Assembly: GCA_036927565.1 (NCBI GenBank)
Contig: JAYESD010000001.1
Location: forward strand, 272,501,560-272,565,559
DNA length: 64,000 bases
From: Tuctoria greenei
Lineage: Eukaryota; Streptophyta; Magnoliopsida; Poales; Poaceae
Direction of reading: 5' to 3'
The translations under genes and the position numbers were made by a program. The notes under the pieces are model-generated. The model was not told the DNA's origin and searched no databases. It saw only the letters and a program-made list of their open reading frames with translations. Each line of letters begins with the position of its first letter. Positions within the stretch are counted from its first letter, which is position 1. Positions 22,848 through 33,267 of this stretch are shown here, in pieces.

Positions 22848-24940
22848 TCCTCCCCCGCTTGAATTGGAGTCATCCTCGACTCATGTTCATCTTCTTCTCC
22901 TATGTACGGTCGCAAATCTGAAATGTTAAATATGGTACTAACCCCAAAATCAGGAGGCAACTCAAGCTTATATGCATTATCATTAATCTTTTCAACAATC
23001 TTAAAAGGACCAGTAGCTCGTGGTATAAGTTTAGATTTTCTCAAGTCAGGGAAACACTCTTTTCTCAAATGTAACCACACCAAATTACTCGGTTCAAGTT
23101 TTACTTCTTTTCTAACTTTACTACCTGCAATCCTATACTTCTCATTCATCTTTTCAATATTTTTCTTTGTAGTTTTATGCATCTTAATAATGAATTCAGA
23201 TTGTTGTGTAGCATCCAAATTTATAGCTTCGGAAGAAGGAAAATGTAATAATTCAATAGAAGCACGGGGATTAAAACCATACACTACCTAGACTGGACTT
23301 ACCTTCATCGTGTTGTGAACGGATCTGTTGTAAGTAAATTCTATATGTGGTAAGCACTCCTCCCAAAACTTTAAATTTGTTTTCAAGGCAGCATGCAACA
23401 TAGTGGATAAAGTACAATTAACTACCTCGGTTTGTCCATCCATTTGTGGGTGACATGTAGTTGAAAACAACAACTTGGTTCCCAATTTATACCACAAGGT
23501 TCTCCAAAAATGACTTAAAATTTTTGCATCACAATCAGAAACAAAGGTATTTGGCACACCATGTAAACGAACAATTTCCGTCATAAACAAATCAGTAATG
23601 TGTGAGGCATTATCATTCTTATGACAAGGTACAAAGTGTGTCATTTTGGAGAAACGATCAACAATTACAAAAATACTATACCTCCCCCTCTTAGTCCTAG
23701 GCAATCCCAAAACAAAGTCCATAGAAATATCCTCCCATGATACACTAGGAACAGGAACAGGCATATAAAGACCATGTGGATTAAGGCGAGACTTAGCTTT
23801 ATTGCAAGTAGTGCATCGTGACACGTAGCGCTCGACATCACGCCTCATCTTCGGCCAAAAGAAGTGTGTGGACAGCACATCTTCAGTTTTCTTCACTCCA
23901 AAATGTCCCATCAAACCTCCTCCATGTGCTTCCTGCAAAAGTAATAGACGAACGGAGCTAGCTAGAATGCATAGCTTGTTAGCACGATAGAGGAGACCCT
24001 CTCGCAGCACATATTTATTCCAAGTTCTTCCTTCTATACAAATTTCAAAAGCATATTTGATGTCCAAATCAGTAGGATGTAATGCTTTTATTATTTCCAA
24101 ACCAAAGATTTTATGATCAAGTTGGGACAACATGGTGTAACGTCTAGATAATGCATCGGCAATGACATTTTCCTTCCCTTTATTATGCTTAATGATGTTT
24201 GGAAACGACTCTATGAACTCAATCCATTTAGCATGTCGTTTATTCAGATTGGTTTGGTACTTAAGATACTTCAATGATTCATGATCAGAATGTATGACAA
24301 ACTCCTTAGACCAAAGATAATGTTGCCAAGTTTGTAATACTCGCACTAAGGCATACAATTCCTTATCGTAAGTAGAACAATTCAGAGAAGGACCATGAAG
24401 TTTTTCTCTAAAGAAAGCAACAGGTTTACCTCCTTGTATGAGAATGCCTCCAATACTAATGCCGCTTGCATCACATTCTAGATCAAAGGTCTTGTCGAAA
24501 TCAGGAAGTTGTAGCAATGGTGCTTGTGTCAGCTTCGATTTGAGATCATCAAATGCTTGTTGCTGCTGTTCGCCCCATTGAAACGGCACTCCCTTCTTCG
24601 TTAGCTCATGCAGAGTTGTTGCAATGGTGCTGAAATCCCGCACAAAACGCCAATAAAAACCTGCAAGACCAAGAAAACTACGAACCTGCGTGATGGTTGT
24701 TGGGGCCAGCCAGCTAGTGATCACTTCAATTTTTGCCTCATCCATCTCAATTCCTTGCGAGGAAACAACATAGCCAAGAAATGAAACTTGATTGGTGCAA
24801 AAGATGCACTTTTCGAGGTTACCAAACAAACGTGTGTCTCTCAAAATAGTAAAAACAGCACGTAAAATGATCAAGATGTTCATCATATGACTTGCAGTAA
24901 ATGAGGATATCATCTAAGTAAACCACCACAAATTGTCCAA
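22550..24940 (-). pseudogene. pol: Element E RT end, RNase H, integrase and C-terminal tail
   Basis: The YLDD catalytic motif of RT is at about 24905-24935. Then RT end (VSFLGYVVSSQGIEMD), RNase H (LECDASGISIGGIL, HSDHESLKYLKYQ, VIADALSRR), integrase zinc region (RCTTCNKAK) and core: D of MDFVLGLPRT, D of VSDCDAKI, E of DGQTEVVN. A TAG stop at about 23288-23290 interrupts SPV*VVYGFNP, at a codon where relatives have Gln. The remaining 240 codons (KPYKLELPP-type fold, ISDLRPYIGEE, GPITRARARLIN) cross the PPT and run about 300 bp into the 3' LTR, as known for CRM elements. Confidence 0.87.
22848..22862 (-). promoter_or_regulatory. Polypurine tract of element E
   Basis: AAGCGGGGGAGGA on the minus strand directly before the LTR start TGATGAAGAC. 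It also encodes part of the polyprotein, because the frame crosses the LTR border. Confidence 0.7.
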
Positions 24941-25908
24941 TGAAAGCATGTAAAACCTCGTTCCTTAATCGCATATATGTGCTGGGTTAGTTAACCCAAA
25001 AGGCATGACTAACTACTCATAAAGTCCAAACTTGGTTTTAAATGTAGTTTTCCATTCATCTCCTAGTGCCATTCTAATTTGGTGGTAACCACTACGCAAG
25101 TCAATTTTTTTGAAGATGATAGCCCCACTCAATTCATCAAGCATGTCATCTAAGCGAGGAATAGGATAACGATATTGAATGGTGATGTTATTAATCGCTC
25201 GACAATCAACACACATGTGCCAACTACCATCTTTCTTAGGAACCAAAAGAACAGGAACATAACAAGGGCTAAGGCTTTCACGAATGTAACCGTGGTCCAA
25301 AAGATCTTGGACTTGTCGCTGAATTTCCTTAGTTTCCTCTGGATTCGTCCTGTATGCTGCATGATTTGGCAAACTTGCTCCTGGAATCAAATCGATCTTG
25401 TGTTCAATGCCTCTCATGGGTGGTAAACCAGGGGGTTTCTCGGAGGGACACATCCTCAATCTCCTGCAAAAGGTTAGCAATAGCAGGGGTCAATGCAATA
25501 GACAATTCATGAAGTGAAAACATGACTTCTTTGCATACTAAAGCATATCACATCCCCTTAGCATCGAATAAATCAGCAAGGTCAGATTTAGTTGCGAGCA
25601 ACGATGGTGATTTTAACTTAATGACTTGTTGTTTTTCAGATTCTAGTTTTGTTGCTTTGCCATCACGAATTTTACTCTTCTCAAAATGCACAATTTCAGC
25701 AGGAGTCATGGGAAGCAAAGTGATTTTCTTTCCTTTATGCATGAGAGTATATTTATTAGTTCTACCATGATGAATAGCATCTGTATCAAATTCCCAAGGA
25801 TGACCCAATAAAAGAGAACAAGCATCCATAGGCACGACATCAAAATCAGAAAAATCATGGTAAGAACCAATTGAAAAATGTATTCTCGCTGTTTGTGTTA
25901 CCCAAAAT
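24941..25908 (-). pseudogene. pol: Element E protease end and RT N-terminal half, frameshifted
   Basis: 25480-25013 encodes PGLPPMRGIEHKIDL, YRTNPEETKEIQRQV, VPKKDGSWHMCVD, YPIPRLDDMLDEL, IFKKIDLRSGYHQIR and TKFGLYE, then a stop where Trp is expected. Downstream bases still encode VMPFGLTN, then a small deletion breaks the frame before YLDD. 25835-25548 (CSLLLGHPWEFD) is the protease C-terminal motif plus linker. At least three frame changes exist. Confidence 0.85.
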
Positions 25909-27368
25909 TTACCGTTGTTTGAACCATTGAATGTGGTATGGATGAGAGTGTGGTCTTGTTGTCACATAAAGTTTCTTGACGATGTCCATGTTTACCAAGT
26001 TATTGCAGCTACCTCCATCAATTATAGTGTGTACACGGCAGTCCTTGACGATGAGAAACATGTGGAAGAGGTTGTGTCGTTGTAGCTTGTCGTCGGCCTC
26101 CACTTTGGAGCTCAAGGCACGCTGCACAATGATGCTCCTATAGTTCTCCGTCGCCTCTGTACCAAGTACCTCTTCTTTGGTGTGTTCGTGATTTGGATCT
26201 ATAAAGTCAGTAGCAAGAGAATATTCATCTTCAACATCCAAAGTACTATCATACTCGCCATTGTTGCGTGCTATATATGCTCGTTTGCTCGGGCAATCTA
26301 TCATCATATGACCAAGTCCCTGGCAGCAGTGACATTTAATGTTGGAAGTACAACTCATAGAAGGAGTGGACGACGAAAGCTTGAATGATGTCGCCTTGCT
26401 GCCCTCCGGCACGCGAGAAGGTGGAGCAGCAGGTGTAGTTCGTTGGCCGCCATTGGATGGTGTAGTTGCTACACAGGGAGTCAAAGATGGTGCTGTTTTT
26501 GATGGTGTAGACGTCGAACGCGGCATGAAGTTACTCCTCGTGCGTTGTTGTCGGCCCTGCAATTCTTTTTCTGCCAACATAGCAAGTTGAAACAATCTAT
26601 TAACAGTATCATATTCCTTGTAATCAACAATGTCCTGAATTTCACGCCTCAACCCCCCATAAAACAAGCTATTTTATCATCCATGTCATCTACTACCCCA
26701 CAATGCAGCATACCCTTTTGTAACTCTTGATAATACTCCTCTACGGACATGTTACCTTGGTCTAAGCACTGCATTTTTTTGCGAAGGTGCCACTGAAAAG
26801 ATGGAGGAACAAATTGAACACGCATTGCTTCCTTTAATCTATCGCATGATGGAGGATCAGTTCTATTTTTAACAAGTTCATTCCACCATATGATAGCAAA
26901 GTCCTTAAACTCACTAGTGGCTTGACGAACTCTATGTTGTTCAGGAACAACATGGGCATTAAATTTTTGCTCTACTGTCATCTCCCAATCAAGATAAGCC
27001 TCAACATCATAAGCACTAGAAAAAGAGGGTATAGTAAATTTCACTTTAGCAAAAGGATCATTAGGAGGACGATTATAAATGTTTTGATGATTATTACCTC
27101 CCATACCTCGATGATAAAGTGGTAGTCTTGGCTGATTGTTGCGATCTTCCATATCATCATAAGCATTGTGTTTATGTCTTCCAGCAAGAGGCAACCGAGC
27201 CTCAAAAGTATTCATGCGAAGAGCAAGGTCATCAAGTTGGCAAGTCAAGTTCGCTAATGACTCCTCCGTTGATGCGTTGTATTTGGCGAACATATCTGTC
27301 ATGGTCTTCATCATATCACTTAACTCAGCATGTTGAACACATTCATCATCATTGTCTTCTCTTGCCAT
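25909..27368 (-). pseudogene. gag: Element E gag and protease active site
   Basis: ATG at 27368 (MAREDNDDECVQHAELS). The capsid-like core has AYLDWEMTVEQKF, FKDFAIIWWNEL, MRVQFVPPSF and SVEEYYQELQKG. A frameshift near 26650-26667 moves to LRREIQDIVDYKEY. A basic Ser/Thr/Pro-rich stretch precedes the zinc knuckle CHCCQGLGHMMIDC; an acidic linker and the protease active site IIDGGSCNNLVN (about 26000) follow. The start was chosen as the first ATG with gag similarity after a 1.2-kb leader. Confidence 0.87.
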
Positions 27369-28588
27369 TATTTGTAGGAAACAAAAGACAACAAAAATAT
27401 GTTATCCCTATCAACTATAGTGACAATGTGAAAGGTGGAAGAAAGCAATCTCTCTCGCTCAAGTGTCTTACCACGCTCTTACAAGTGTTCTTACCGACAC
27501 GGCAGGTGGTGTGGACTATGAGATAAACCAATGAAGTGTAGGGTGATTGCAAAGGTACCTGTTATGCTCAAGAGAAAGGTGAGCTTGGATGGCACAATAT
27601 GGTGGCTAATAAGCAGAAAATCATTATCATGTAAACAAAGTTGAATAAGTATTCAATGTAGGAAATCGTTTCTGGTCAACCAAGTGCTTTAGGGCCTAGC
27701 ACAAAACAAGGAAGTAGCAAGGCAAAAGAAAGACAGAATGATATAGCTAACAAAACAACACCAAGTGGTATAGGCCAATCGCTTTAATATGCGCGCTCTT
27801 CACTATTTTTTTCTAATATTTTTAGCACGAAAATAGGAAGCGCACAAATTTGCAGCTCAATTGGATGTAATATGCGGCCTATAGAAAATCAAGAAGATTC
27901 TTTAAAATTCGTGCTGAAACTTCGGAGGCCGGATAGCCAATCTTTCGAGGGGAATTTGGGCAATCCAATTTTTGGTGAACGCAGCAAAGCGGCAGAAAAC
28001 CAGATGCAAAATTTCGCGTAGATCAATTTGAAAAAAAATCGCTCGATTTCAAGTTCGTATGCGAAAGTTATAGCCGTTTTAAGGTAGGCTGTCCGAGATA
28101 TGGTTTTTGGATGTTGATTCCAACTCGGTTTGAGAACAGAACTGGCAATCGGATATGAAAATGATCGGGAATTTGCACAGAAACTGATGGAGTGGTGTGT
28201 GATCATTCAAGGATGAGTGACACAAAGATTTGTCACCTAATATAGGGCTGGCGATGCGGGAGTTCACGCAAGGCGGCTAGCTAGGGTAAACCGATGAACG
28301 TGGTGGATCGGTTTGTTGTTTAGGGATTGTGGAATAGGTGTCGAATAGCAAGAAAAACAAGGACGGAACAAGATAACTAGGACCCAAAACACAAAGCTAA
28401 ACCAGCAACAAGACTCGACCACACGAATGCAAACTCAACAATGCAATCTGAAAATGAAACTGCAAGCACTATAGTATAGGAAGCGGTAAAATTGATTTAG
28501 TTTTTTTGTGGCTTTTCTGTTGACTCTAGGTACGAAACAAAACCGATCTAATGGAAGGAAAACAAAGATACCTCACGGGCAACCTGGA
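27369..28588 (-). other. Long 5' leader of element E
   Basis: 1.2 kb between PBS and gag ATG with no supportable ORF. A long leader is common in CRM-type elements. Confidence 0.6.
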
Positions 28589-28600
28589 AATCTGATACCA
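28589..28600 (-). promoter_or_regulatory. Primer binding site of element E
   Basis: TGGTATCAGATT on the minus strand, complementary to the 3' end of initiator methionine tRNA over its first ten bases, two bases inside the 5' LTR. Confidence 0.85.
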
Positions 28601-28602
28601 AT

Positions 28603-29436
28603 TGGTGAGTAGTTTAGGTCTGATCTTCCGAAAGGTAAGTCGATTGGGGTGGAGAACTCGACGTTGATGATCTGCGGCACTCGAGCAGTTTGAATACCCC
28701 TGCAATCACTACACCACTGCTCCGTTGGTTATCAACCGTGTTGCACACGCTTGACCTCGCCAAGAAGGCTAATCCCTGCAAGTGCAACCGAGAACACAAG
28801 CAAGAACGTCGAAGACACGATCTGAAATTGCGAAGTTGGGGTCTCACAAACCGTAGAATGGCGATATTATTGATCTAAGAAAAACCAACCGAATATGACC
28901 GGCAGCTGCAGTATTTAAAGGTTAGGGTTTCGACAAAACACTCTTAGATGTGTCCCTAATGGACTCATACGGGATACAAGGCCCAAAGGCCCGATTAGGT
29001 GGCGCATCACCGGACGAAAAATCTGTACTCGACTTGTTTCGACGATTCCCGATGACTCCGGAGATATTTTGAGGTGAGACCTAATCCATTGGAAAATTTA
29101 TCTTATCCTCTTTACGTGCATATGTAGAACTTCGAAAATAGAGTCTGTATGCATCTTGGGCATCCATTTTAAGGTGGACTGCGTTGTAAACTGCTTCCAT
29201 CAACTTGTGGACATCTTAGCTGGTTCTCCACGCTCCCAAGGCCTCTTTCCTTCACTTGTTGATCTTCTCCATTGTTCATAATAACAATTAAATCATCACA
29301 TAGCAATATATTCTCAAACTCACATGCAAAGGAAGTTAGGAGCGAGTTCACTTGCTGATTTATTAACCGTGCTCGTGCTCTTGTGATTGGTCCTTGCAGT
29401 TCAATGTCCGTCTCTGCTGTTGTGATGTCCTCATCA
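28603..29436 (-). repeat. 5' LTR of element E
   Basis: 834 bp matching 21984-22847 with scattered substitutions and a gap of about 30 bp; it begins TGGTGAGTAG and ends CTCATCA. The reading near 29169-29351 (NSLLTSFACEFEN) is the LTR copy of the polyprotein tail. Confidence 0.9.
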
Positions 29437-29441
29437 CACCC
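29437..29441. repeat. Target-site duplication of element E, right copy
   Basis: CACCC after the LTR end TCATCA, identical to 21979-21983. Confidence 0.9.
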
Positions 29442-30333
29442 TTCACCATTAGCTGTCTAACGCCATATGATAGCGCCACCTTGAGTCCGTAGATGAGAGC
29501 TTCATACTCCGCCATGTTGTTGGTTGCCTTGAAGTCAAGGTGTACCATGTACTTGACCTTCTCCCCAGTCGAAGCGAGGAGAAGGATTCCAGCTCTGGCC
29601 CCCTGCTTCTGCACAGAGTTGTCGAAGTAGAGAGTCCAGTGAGGCTCAGTGAAGACCGGGAACTAAGGTTCCAGCTTCTGCTCACTGAGGCCCCCTGGAG
29701 TTGATGAAGAAGGAGTCCACTCCACCACGAAGTCAGCCAGTGTCTGACTCTTGATAGCATGCCGAGGCAGGAGTTCAATATCGAATTCTACCAGATCGGC
29801 AGCCCCCTTGGCAATAGTTCTAGTAGAGTTTGGGTTATGCAATATAGCGCGCAGTGGAAAGGAGGTTACCACTGATATCTTGTGGGCTTGTAAGTAGTGA
29901 CATAGCTTTCTTGAGGCAATAGGGACTTCATACAGTAGATTATGCACCTCAATGTAACGAGTCTTGGCATCATGGAGTACTTTACTAATAAAGTACACTA
30001 GCCGCTAGATGGTTTGGACCCTCTCAGAGGGACCCAGAGCTTCTTCTCCATCAACCCGGACCCTCCCGGAGGGGTCCAGATCTTTTTCTTGAGCAACCCG
30101 GACCTTCCCAGAGGGGTCGGAACCTTGTTCTTCATCAGCTTGGACCTCTCCAGAAAGTTCTGGACCTTCTTCCTATATTGCAGGAACTCCTAGATTGAAA
30201 GAGGTTGATCCTCAGGCCTCTTGCCTTTAGGATTTGTGCCTGGGGATTGGGACCCAGACTCGCCATCAGGTAGCTTCGGACCCTCCCGGAGGGGTTTGGG
30301 TTCCAGATGGCTCCGGTCTTTCTGCGACTAAGA

Positions 30334-30338
30334 TCATG
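30334..30338. repeat. Target-site duplication of copia element F, left copy
   Basis: TCATG directly before TGTGAGACC, paired with CCATG at 54003-54007 (one mismatch). Joining the flanks restores element B's RT sequence as compared with element C near 47940. Confidence 0.7.
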
Positions 30339-31394
30339 TGTGAGACCTATGTGTGCTGAATACATTGACTTGTAGTGAATACATTGGATTTTATGATAAA
30401 AGTTTTGAAATTCTGCTAAAACATCTTTTTAGGAAGGTCCGACTGTAGCTCCAAGCTTCTGCAAGGTCCGACAATAGGTCTGACTTGCTTTGTCAATGTC
30501 CGACATGTTTTTGGGTAGCTCTAGTGAGCTTTGTCTTTAGCTCTGGCATGTCTTTGATAGATCCGGCATGTCTTTGTTAAGCTCCGATATGTTTTGATAG
30601 GTCTAACTTATGTTGGTTAGCTCCGACACGTTTTTCTAGCTCCGGCTTTTGGGTTGACTAGTTCTAACTAGCTTTGGCAAGCTCTGGTGCTAGGTTGTAC
30701 TGGCTTTCGTAAGCTCCGGCGCTAGGTTGTACTTTCTTTGGTAAGCTCTGGCTCAAGCTCCGGTTAGCTTTGGCAAGGTTCGGAGCTTGATCGCAATGTT
30801 CCTGCTTTTATTGTGAATTGTCTCGAACTTGCTTTACATTGTTACAAAGATTGCTTAGTATTCATTTGCTATGTTTTTGATGCATTTTGGTTGATATGGA
30901 TGATATCATTTTTCTATGGTTTGCAACATGCTTATGTGAGGTGCTAACGTAAGATGTTGTAGCTTCAGAACTAACGTGAGTCAAGTTGAGGACTTTTGCT
31001 CGAAAGTATTGGTTGTTTATTCATGTGGAGGTGTTGCTTGAGTTCAAGACATGGCTGGTGATGGGATCCATTGAACTAGTCTTAGGGAGAAGATGAGGTT
31101 CAACAACTAAGTTCAGGAGGAATTGTGGTTGAGTTGATCGGGAGGTTGTGCAGCATGTTTGAATCAAGAACACTGCATATGTAGGTATCATGGACGTCGT
31201 TGGAAGATGTTTGCACGTATGCAAGGAGTGCATGGACGTGGCTACATGGTTCCGAGTCGTGATGAAGATATGTGGATGTAAAGAATTGGTCGGAAAGGTC
31301 CAACCGACTAGGTTATGGACTCAAGCCGCGGCTGAGTCGTGTTTGACTCAAATATGGAAAGATTTCAGTTGGTTATGATAGGATTTCGTGTGGG
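30339..31394 (+). repeat. Truncated 5' LTR of copia element F
   Basis: Begins TGTGAGACCTATGTG and matches the first ~1050 bp of the LTR at 52161-54002, including the 'cttgtagt.aatacattgg' duplication. It stops at GATTTCGTGTGGG, where a second, different LTR (31395) starts. The missing part (GTGGGTCACGAATTTGAG onward in other copies) is not found after it. Confidence 0.82.
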
Positions 31395-33205
31395 TGTGAG
31401 ACCTATGTGTGTTGAATACATAGGCTTTGACAATAAAAGTTTTGAATGCTGCCATAACATATTTTTAGCAAGGTCCGACTCTAGCTCTGAGCTTTTGCAA
31501 GGTCTGACGTAAGGTCCGACTTGCTTTGTCTAGGCCCGACATGTTTTTGGGTAGCTCCGGTGAGCTTTGTCTTTAGCTCCGGCATGTCTTTGATAGCTCC
31601 GGCATGTCTTTGTTAAGCTCCGATATGTTTTGCTAGGTCCAGCTTATGTTGGTTAGCTCCGACATGTTTTTCTAGATCCGACTTTTGGGATGACTAGTTT
31701 TGACTAGCTTTGGTTAGCTCCGACACTAGGTCTGACTAGCTTTGGTAAGCTTCTGCGCTAGGTTGTACTAGCTTTTGTAAGCTCCGGCTCAAGCTTCGGT
31801 TAGCTTTGGCAAGGTCCGGAGCTTGATCGTAATGTTCCAAATTTTCATGTGAAATGTTTTGAACTTTCTTTACACTTATGGAAAGGTTGCTTAGTATTCT
31901 TTTACTAAGTTTTTGGTGCGTTTTGGTTAATATGGCTGATATAGTTTTGATATGCTTTGAAACATGCTTATGTGAGGTGCTCACGTAAGGTGTTGTGTTT
32001 GGAACTGACTTGAGTCAAGTTGCGGACTTGGGCTCGTACGGATTGGTTGTTTGTTCATGAGCAGGTGTTGCTTGAGTTCAAATCATGGCTGGTGACAGGA
32101 TCCTTTGGACTAGTCTCAGGGAGGAGATGAGGTTCCAACAACCAAATTCAGGAGGAATTGCGGTTGAGCGGGTCAGGAGGTCGCGCAGGATGATTGAATC
32201 AAGGGCAGTGCATATGAAGGTTACTGAACGTCAAAGGAAGGTGTTTGCATGTATGCATGCGGTTCATGACGTGGCAACATGGTTCCGAAGATGGTTTATG
32301 GATAGGAATATCTGGTTGGAAGGATCCGATCGTATCGGTTGATGACTTTGGATGCGGCGGAGTCGGTTATGGCTCGGTATGGAAAGTATCGAGTTGGTTA
32401 TGCTAAGATTTCATGTGGGTCACGAATTTGAGTTGTTTTAGGAATATGGGATATGTTCCTAATGTGTTTGGAAGTCTTAAGATTGCTTCTATCTGCGTAT
32501 AGAAGAGTCCTAAGCAGTTATGGAAAGTTTTGATTCGTGAACGGAGTAGGATTAGAGTCCTAGTTGAGATTGGGTTGGCCTAAGGGCTGGTTATATAAGC
32601 AAGGGAGGCCAAAGCTCGTGGTGCACGACTTTGGGGCTGTTCCTCTTGTGTTCTATTGAATAAAATTCGTAGTTTGAAGGAACTTTTGTACCTTGTTCGT
32701 CCGACTTGTTCCAGACAAGTTTTACTCGTTGAGTTTCTGGACAGCACAACCTTTTGTCGGTGGTTTTTATCATAACTCGTTTTACAGATCCAATTGATGT
32801 GATTCTTTTTGGGTTGTCTTCACAACTTGATTATCTATCATCTGTAAAAATTTCACGGTCATTGGATTTGTGGTTTCTGATCTACACGAGTTTCCTTGTA
32901 GCGTTCCAGAACTGTTTTTTCTCGGTTAGGACAGATTGACCTTTTTTCGATCTTTCGATCATAACTTGAGTTTCTCTCGACGGATTTGAGTGATTCTTCT
33001 TGTGATTTCTTAGTGACTTGATTCTCTATGATATATATCACTTTTGTCATGGTGAAACACGTTTAGATTATTTTCACACACGATTTCTCTAACATATTGT
33101 TTTTCTACCGAAGGGGTTGGGATTTAATTGTTTCTGCTGCGTAAGATTTTTAAATATACCATTCACCCCCCTCTGGTAGCTTTTCATGTGCTCTTTGATC
33201 CTACA
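31395..33205 (+). repeat. 5' LTR of the chimeric copia element (subfamily H/G)
   Basis: 1811 bp from TGTGAGACC to GATCCTACA. The first 450 bp carry irregular repeats of AGCTCCGGCATGT / GGTCCGAC / AGCTTTGGTAAGC words. TATATAA at 32592-32598 and AATAAA at 32659-32664 are likely U3 promoter and R polyadenylation signals. Confidence 0.88.
32592..32598 (+). promoter_or_regulatory. TATA box of the copia LTR
   Basis: TATATAA within GGTTATATAAGCA, conserved in every full copy of this LTR in the window (53390, 57360 and 62620 regions). AATAAA follows 61-67 bp later at 32659, the usual compact plant copia arrangement. Confidence 0.7.
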
Positions 33206-33206
33206 A

Positions 33207-33219
33207 TTGGTATCATAGC
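33207..33219 (+). promoter_or_regulatory. Primer binding site of the chimeric copia element, one mismatch
   Basis: TTGGTATCATAGC, initiator-Met type, with G to T at the tenth base compared with TTGGTATCAGAGC in element G (63225). Confidence 0.85.
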
Positions 33220-33267
33220 CATGGTGCTCTAATCATTGTGATTTGCACGTTTTTTTGACTAATCATC

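Larger units (their letters stand above)
21984..29436 (-). mobile_element. Element E: CRM-like (centromeric-retrotransposon-like) gypsy element
   Basis: A 7.45-kb minus-strand element with LTRs 21984-22847 and 28603-29436, perfect 5-bp TSD CACCC, initiator-Met PBS at 28589-28600 and a PPT next to the left LTR. Features of the CRM clade: the element-strand LTR start TGATGAAGACATC, about 0.85-kb LTRs, a gag knuckle of type CHCCQGLGHMMIDCPSKR, and a polyprotein whose C-terminus continues into the 3' LTR with a GPITRARAR motif. CRM assignment rests on remembered family features, not a search. Coding is broken by at least four frameshifts or stops. It lies inside element B's RNase H region. Confidence 0.85.
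29437..30338 (-). pseudogene. pol: Element B RNase H and additional (archaeal-type) RNase H
   Basis: 30000-29780 encodes VYFISKVLHDAKTRY, ASRKLCHYLQAHKI and FDIELLPRHAIKS, the degenerate RNase H joined to RT. 29650-29437 encodes the second RNase H: W-x-LYFDNSVQKQGARAG, then MVHLDFKATNNMAEYEAL. The catalytic Asp of LYFD and Glu of EYEAL are present. Two RNase H domains in tandem are a known trait of the Tat lineage. The part towards 30338 is Pro/Ser/Glu-rich RT linker. It is cut on the left by element E and on the right by the copia complex. Confidence 0.82.

Noticed and set aside
32085..32342. An 85-codon plus-strand ORF inside the copia LTR (MAGDRILWTSL...), with a 76-codon counterpart at 62112-62342
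   Set aside because: The other three LTR copies have an early stop (MAGDGIH-stop), and differences between the two open copies are mostly amino-acid changing. No sign of purifying selection, so not called as a gene.
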